Shown one piece after another: positions 4,902 through 5,489 of a DNA stretch of 5,489 nucleotides (its first letter is position 1; each line of letters opens with the position of its first letter). The notes below the pieces were generated by a model. The model did not search any database. It was given only the letters and a program-made list of their open reading frames with translations, and was not told the origin of the DNA. The translations under genes and the position numbers were made by a program. The DNA is from an uncultured Bdellovibrio sp. (GTDB lineage Bacteria; Bdellovibrionota; Bdellovibrionia; Bdellovibrionales; Bdellovibrionaceae): positions 1-5,489 of the forward strand of contig CAMLMF010000202.1 of the NCBI GenBank assembly GCA_946480995.1, in the 5' to 3' direction.

Positions 4902-5489
4902 CTAGGGGGTCTTCTTATAGACCCCTTTTAACAATCCCTTAAAAACTGCATCTGAGTCCTTTTTTTCTGTCGCAACATAAATTTGCTTTAAAAGGTCTTT
5001 ATTAATTTTTGGCGAAAATCCCAAGGTGCAAGTCACAATGTTGTCTTCACCTGGCACATCTAAAATCCTAACTTCTACATTTGATTTCATACCTTCTAAG
5101 GCAAACAAAGCGGCTTCTGTCGAAACTAAATAAAATCCCCACAAACGCTTATCTATAAGCATCTTCATTCCCCGCACAATAGGATCATCCGCTAAAATCT
5201 CAACAATATTTGCACCTGAATTTTTTAGATACAGGGGCATGTGCCCGCCCGCAAATTTGCCGATTCCTTTTCCCTTGATATCCTTTAGTTCATTTAAATT
5301 TTTCGCTGGGTCTGACTTTAAAACGACAATCCCCTGTCGGGTGGTAAATTTATTTTTTTTTGAATAAATAAATTTTTCATCGTCAGCAACGGACCTCGGG
5401 ATCAGATAAATGGCATCAGCTTCACCAGACAGAGTCATTTTTTTTGCGCGCAAATAACTTAAAGGACCAATCCACTGAATTTTTAAATT
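4902..5489 (-). CDS. periplasmic solute-binding-like protein, SBP_bac_3 type (N-terminal part beyond window)
   Basis: The leftward frame is open from the window edge to the TAG at 4902-4904, giving 195 residues of the C-terminal part. No stop precedes the TTG at 5453, and conserved sequence lies upstream of it, so that TTG is not the start. The visible part begins with IQWIGPLSYLRAKKMTLSGE followed by AD, the typical strand and 'R...L..GEAD' helix of type II periplasmic binding proteins. LNELKDIKGKGIGKFAGG (about 65-82) is the usual hinge where the second lobe starts. GMKMLIDKRLWGFYLVS (about 107-123) corresponds to the family's 'L..GR.D....' element, and a C-terminal helical tail follows. 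Members bind amino acids or other small solutes for ABC importers, or act as sensor domains. No permease is visible, so an orphan binding protein is possible. A signal peptide would lie outside the window. It is clearly more AT-rich than the genes to its left, with A8 and A9 runs on its coding strand. Confidence 0.8.
   Translation of the reverse strand, partial: NLKIQWIGPLSYLRAKKMTLSGEADAIYLIPRSVADDEKFIYSKKNKFTTRQGIVVLKSDPAKNLNELKDIKGKGIGKFAGGHMPLYLKNSGANIVEILADDPIVRGMKMLIDKRLWGFYLVSTEAALFALEGMKSNVEVRILDVPGEDNIVTCTLGFSPKINKDLLKQIYVATEKKDSDAVFKGLLKGVYKKTP
4904..4929 (+). terminator. rho-independent terminator of the rightward operon
   Basis: GGGGTCT (4906-4912) pairs with AGACCCC (4919-4925) around a six-base TCTTAT loop, with a G-T and an A-T pair able to extend the base of the stem, and a short TTTT tract at 4926-4929. 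It starts 12 bases after the GST stop. On the opposite strand the stem is followed by CTAGGCAGAG and not by a T run, so it should act on rightward transcription only. The hairpin lies within the last codons of the convergent gene. Confidence 0.75.

Noticed and set aside
5451..5453. TTG at 5453 (minus strand) as the start of the binding protein
   Set aside because: The frame stays open to the window edge and the residues before it (IQWIGPLSYL) fit the family, so the real start lies outside.
1866..5489. Complete importer made of the ABC genes plus the solute-binding protein
   Set aside because: The permeases are of the ABC-2 exporter type, the binding protein is on the opposite strand behind a terminator, and its composition differs. 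They are probably unrelated.

Overview
The window holds seven protein-coding genes packed close together. Six read rightwards and one, at the right edge, reads leftwards. The first and last genes are cut by the window ends. I see no rRNA, tRNA, CRISPR array, insertion sequence or phage gene. The GC content is moderate, and codon use is mixed but rich in AAA and TTT. That, with the gene repertoire, would fit a predatory or free-living Bdellovibrio-like bacterium (Bdellovibrionota), but this is an impression from general character and not a proven assignment.

Left part (1-1220): a thiopurine/thiol-methyltransferase-like SAM-dependent methyltransferase lacking its first residues, followed 29 bases later by a GNAT acetyltransferase with its own ribosome binding site. 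Both look like small-molecule modifying or detoxifying enzymes and may be co-transcribed. A 95-base AT-rich gap follows, the longest non-coding stretch here. It contains a 7-bp inverted repeat, a weak promoter candidate and a small hairpin.

Middle part (1316-4260): a small secreted protein of unknown function with four cysteines, then a complete ABC-2 type export system. The system is one ATPase of the COG4586 type and two related integral-membrane permeases of the COG4587/COG3694 (ABC2_membrane_6) type. The first permease begins inside the ATPase gene, and the second begins on the base after the first one's stop, so the three are almost certainly translated as a unit. One ATPase dimer with a permease heterodimer is the expected architecture; the substrate is not known for this family.

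Right part (4277-5489): a glutathione S-transferase-like protein 16 bases after the second permease, probably the last gene of the rightward transcript. A rho-independent terminator follows it. The terminator lies inside the final codons of the convergent leftward gene, which encodes the C-terminal part of a periplasmic solute-binding-like protein (SBP_bac_3 type). This leftward gene is visibly more AT-rich than the rest.

Nothing in the window is clearly a new biological system. The points most worth checking are the unassigned exporter with its secreted neighbour, the possible leaderless start of the ATPase, and the terminator embedded in the convergent gene.
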